Assembly (NCBI GenBank): GCA_002431965.1 | Contig: DJEW01000042.1 | Location: 887-7,128, forward strand | DNA length: 6,242 bases | Direction of reading: 5' to 3' | Source: Clostridiales bacterium UBA5888 | GTDB lineage: Bacteria; Bacillota; Clostridia; Oscillospirales; Oscillospiraceae | Shown: one piece after another, positions 5,746 through 6,242 of the stretch | Numbering within the stretch: the first letter of the stretch is position 1 | Layout: the number at the start of each line of letters is the position of its first letter | Made by a program: the position numbers and the translations under genes | Notes under the pieces: model-generated | The model's input: only the letters and a program-made list of their open reading frames with translations | Database searches by the model: none | What the model was told of the DNA's origin: nothing

Positions 5746-6002
5746 ACTTTGTGTACATCCTCCGCTGCGCGGACGGCACACTCTACACCGGCTGGACAAA
5801 CGATCTTGACCGCCGGCTCGCCGCGCACAGCGCCGGGAGCGGCGCAAAGTACACCCGCGTGCGGCTGCCTGTGGAGCTTGTGTACACCGAGGCTCTGCCC
5901 ACACGCGAGGAGGCGATGAGCCGCGAATGGCACATAAAGCGCCTGCCGCGCGGGAAAAAGCTTGAGCTGATAAAAAATCAAGGCAGCGGCAGCCCTGCAT
6001 AA
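5742..6002 (+). CDS. GIY-YIG nuclease-fold protein (UPF0213/YhbQ-YazA family)
   Basis: The 86-residue product is a single-domain GIY-YIG protein of the YhbQ/YazA type. VYI (4-6) and YTG (15-17) stand for the GIY and YIG strands. They are followed by DLDRRLAAH (21-29) with the expected catalytic Arg (24 or 25) and a His, then GAKYTR (34-39), and EAMSREWHIKRLPRGKK (57-73) with the metal-binding Glu at 62. All expected active-site positions are present, so it is probably an active DNA endonuclease; the physiological substrate of this family is poorly known. The start is GTG at 5742, overlapping the DUF951 stop (GTGA), with GAGG (5731-5734) 7 bases upstream. It is the last gene of the tcdA-rarA run. 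Confidence 0.9.
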   Translation: MNFVYILRCADGTLYTGWTNDLDRRLAAHSAGSGAKYTRVRLPVELVYTEALPTREEAMSREWHIKRLPRGKKLELIKNQGSGSPA

Positions 6003-6051
6003 AGCATGACGGGAAAAGTGACTATACCAGAGCGCAAATTTTCCGTCGGAT

Positions 6052-6072
6052 GCCGCAGACGTATTGTGCGGC
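6052..6072. terminator. Short hairpin between convergent genes, weak terminator candidate
   Basis: GCCGCA (6052-6057) pairs with TGCGGC (6067-6072) around a 9-base loop. It sits in the 76-base gap between the GIY-YIG stop and the stop of the leftward gene. No T-run follows on either strand, so the assignment is tentative. Confidence 0.3.
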
Positions 6073-6078
6073 GCCGCC

Positions 6079-6242
6079 TTACTTCTTAATGCATTCAATT
6101 ATGGGCTCGATATATTTTTTATCGGTCCAGTCGCATTTATCATCCCCGGCTGCCATCAGAGCTTTTTCCCATATTTCATAATCGGACGGATCTTTCTTTG
6201 CAACCGCCTTTCTGAGCAGGCTGCATAATGTCCTGTCCTTAA
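6079..6242 (-). CDS. C-terminal 53 residues of an unidentified leftward gene (partial)
   Basis: The minus strand stays open from the window edge (first full codon 6240-6238) to TAA at 6081-6079. The peptide begins KDRTLCSLLRKAVAKKDPSD, continues through Y-E-I-W-E-K-A-L-M-A-A-G-D-D-K (21-35) and C-D-W-T-D-K-K-Y-I-E-P (36-46), and ends I-I-E-C-I-K-K. It is Lys/Asp-rich, has three Cys, and looks helical and soluble. I do not recognise the family. The stretch is visibly more AT-rich than the genes to its left. It converges on the tcdA-rarA run. The start codon lies outside the window, so total length is unknown. Confidence 0.6.
   Translation of the reverse strand, partial: KDRTLCSLLRKAVAKKDPSDYEIWEKALMAAGDDKCDWTDKKYIEPIIECIKK

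Noticed and set aside
6008..6047. Imperfect inverted repeat GACGGGAAAA / TTTTCCGTC after the GIY-YIG gene
   Set aside because: The 21-base loop and bulged G make a weak structure, and the T-run is within the stem rather than after it, so I do not call it a terminator.

Overview
The window looks like chromosomal housekeeping DNA from a GC-rich, low-passage-of-mobile-elements member of the Clostridia, most likely Oscillospiraceae/Ruminococcaceae or a close relative. This is inferred from strong AGGAGG ribosome binding sites, sigma-A type promoters with 17-bp spacers, a bS21 gene, a membrane-anchored parvulin foldase of clostridial type, and a tcdA-rarA pair (the same neighbours as yrvM-yrvN in Bacillus subtilis). 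UGA, UAG and UAA all serve as stops. I see no rRNA, tRNA, CRISPR array, insertion sequence or phage gene.

Layout. Bases 1-349 read leftward: the extreme 5' end of an unidentified gene with its own promoter (72-100), then rpsU (170-349) with its terminator (121-154) and a full-consensus promoter (418-446). From 546 the window reads rightward: a promoter at 546-574 drives a class I release factor (607-1647). The 324-base gap after it holds a perfect 12-bp inverted repeat, a leftward 20-codon ORF with a near-ideal ribosome binding site, and a strong promoter (1898-1926) for the foldase gene (1972-3516). A hairpin (3534-3565) then separates the foldase from a tight four-gene run: tcdA, rarA, a DUF951 protein and a GIY-YIG protein (3594-6002), with gaps of 11, -1 and -4 bases. 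A leftward gene, of which only the last 53 codons are inside the window, converges from the right edge (6079-6242).

How the genes relate. rpsU and prfA serve translation and are divergently transcribed. The foldase acts outside the membrane on secreted proteins. The tcdA-rarA run couples tRNA t6A cyclisation, replication-fork maintenance (RarA), a small Cys-rich protein of unknown function and a GIY-YIG nuclease-fold protein. The overlapping start/stop codons imply translational coupling of the last three.

The most interesting object is the release factor. Its first two thirds, including the PxT stop-codon tripeptide, read as RF1, while the part after the GGQ loop reads as RF2. Isoleucine codon choice changes within the same gene. 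It may be a recombinant release factor, a lineage-specific form of RF1, or an assembly join of prfA and prfB. The 20-codon ORF at 1722-1784 is the other item that ordinary annotation would miss.
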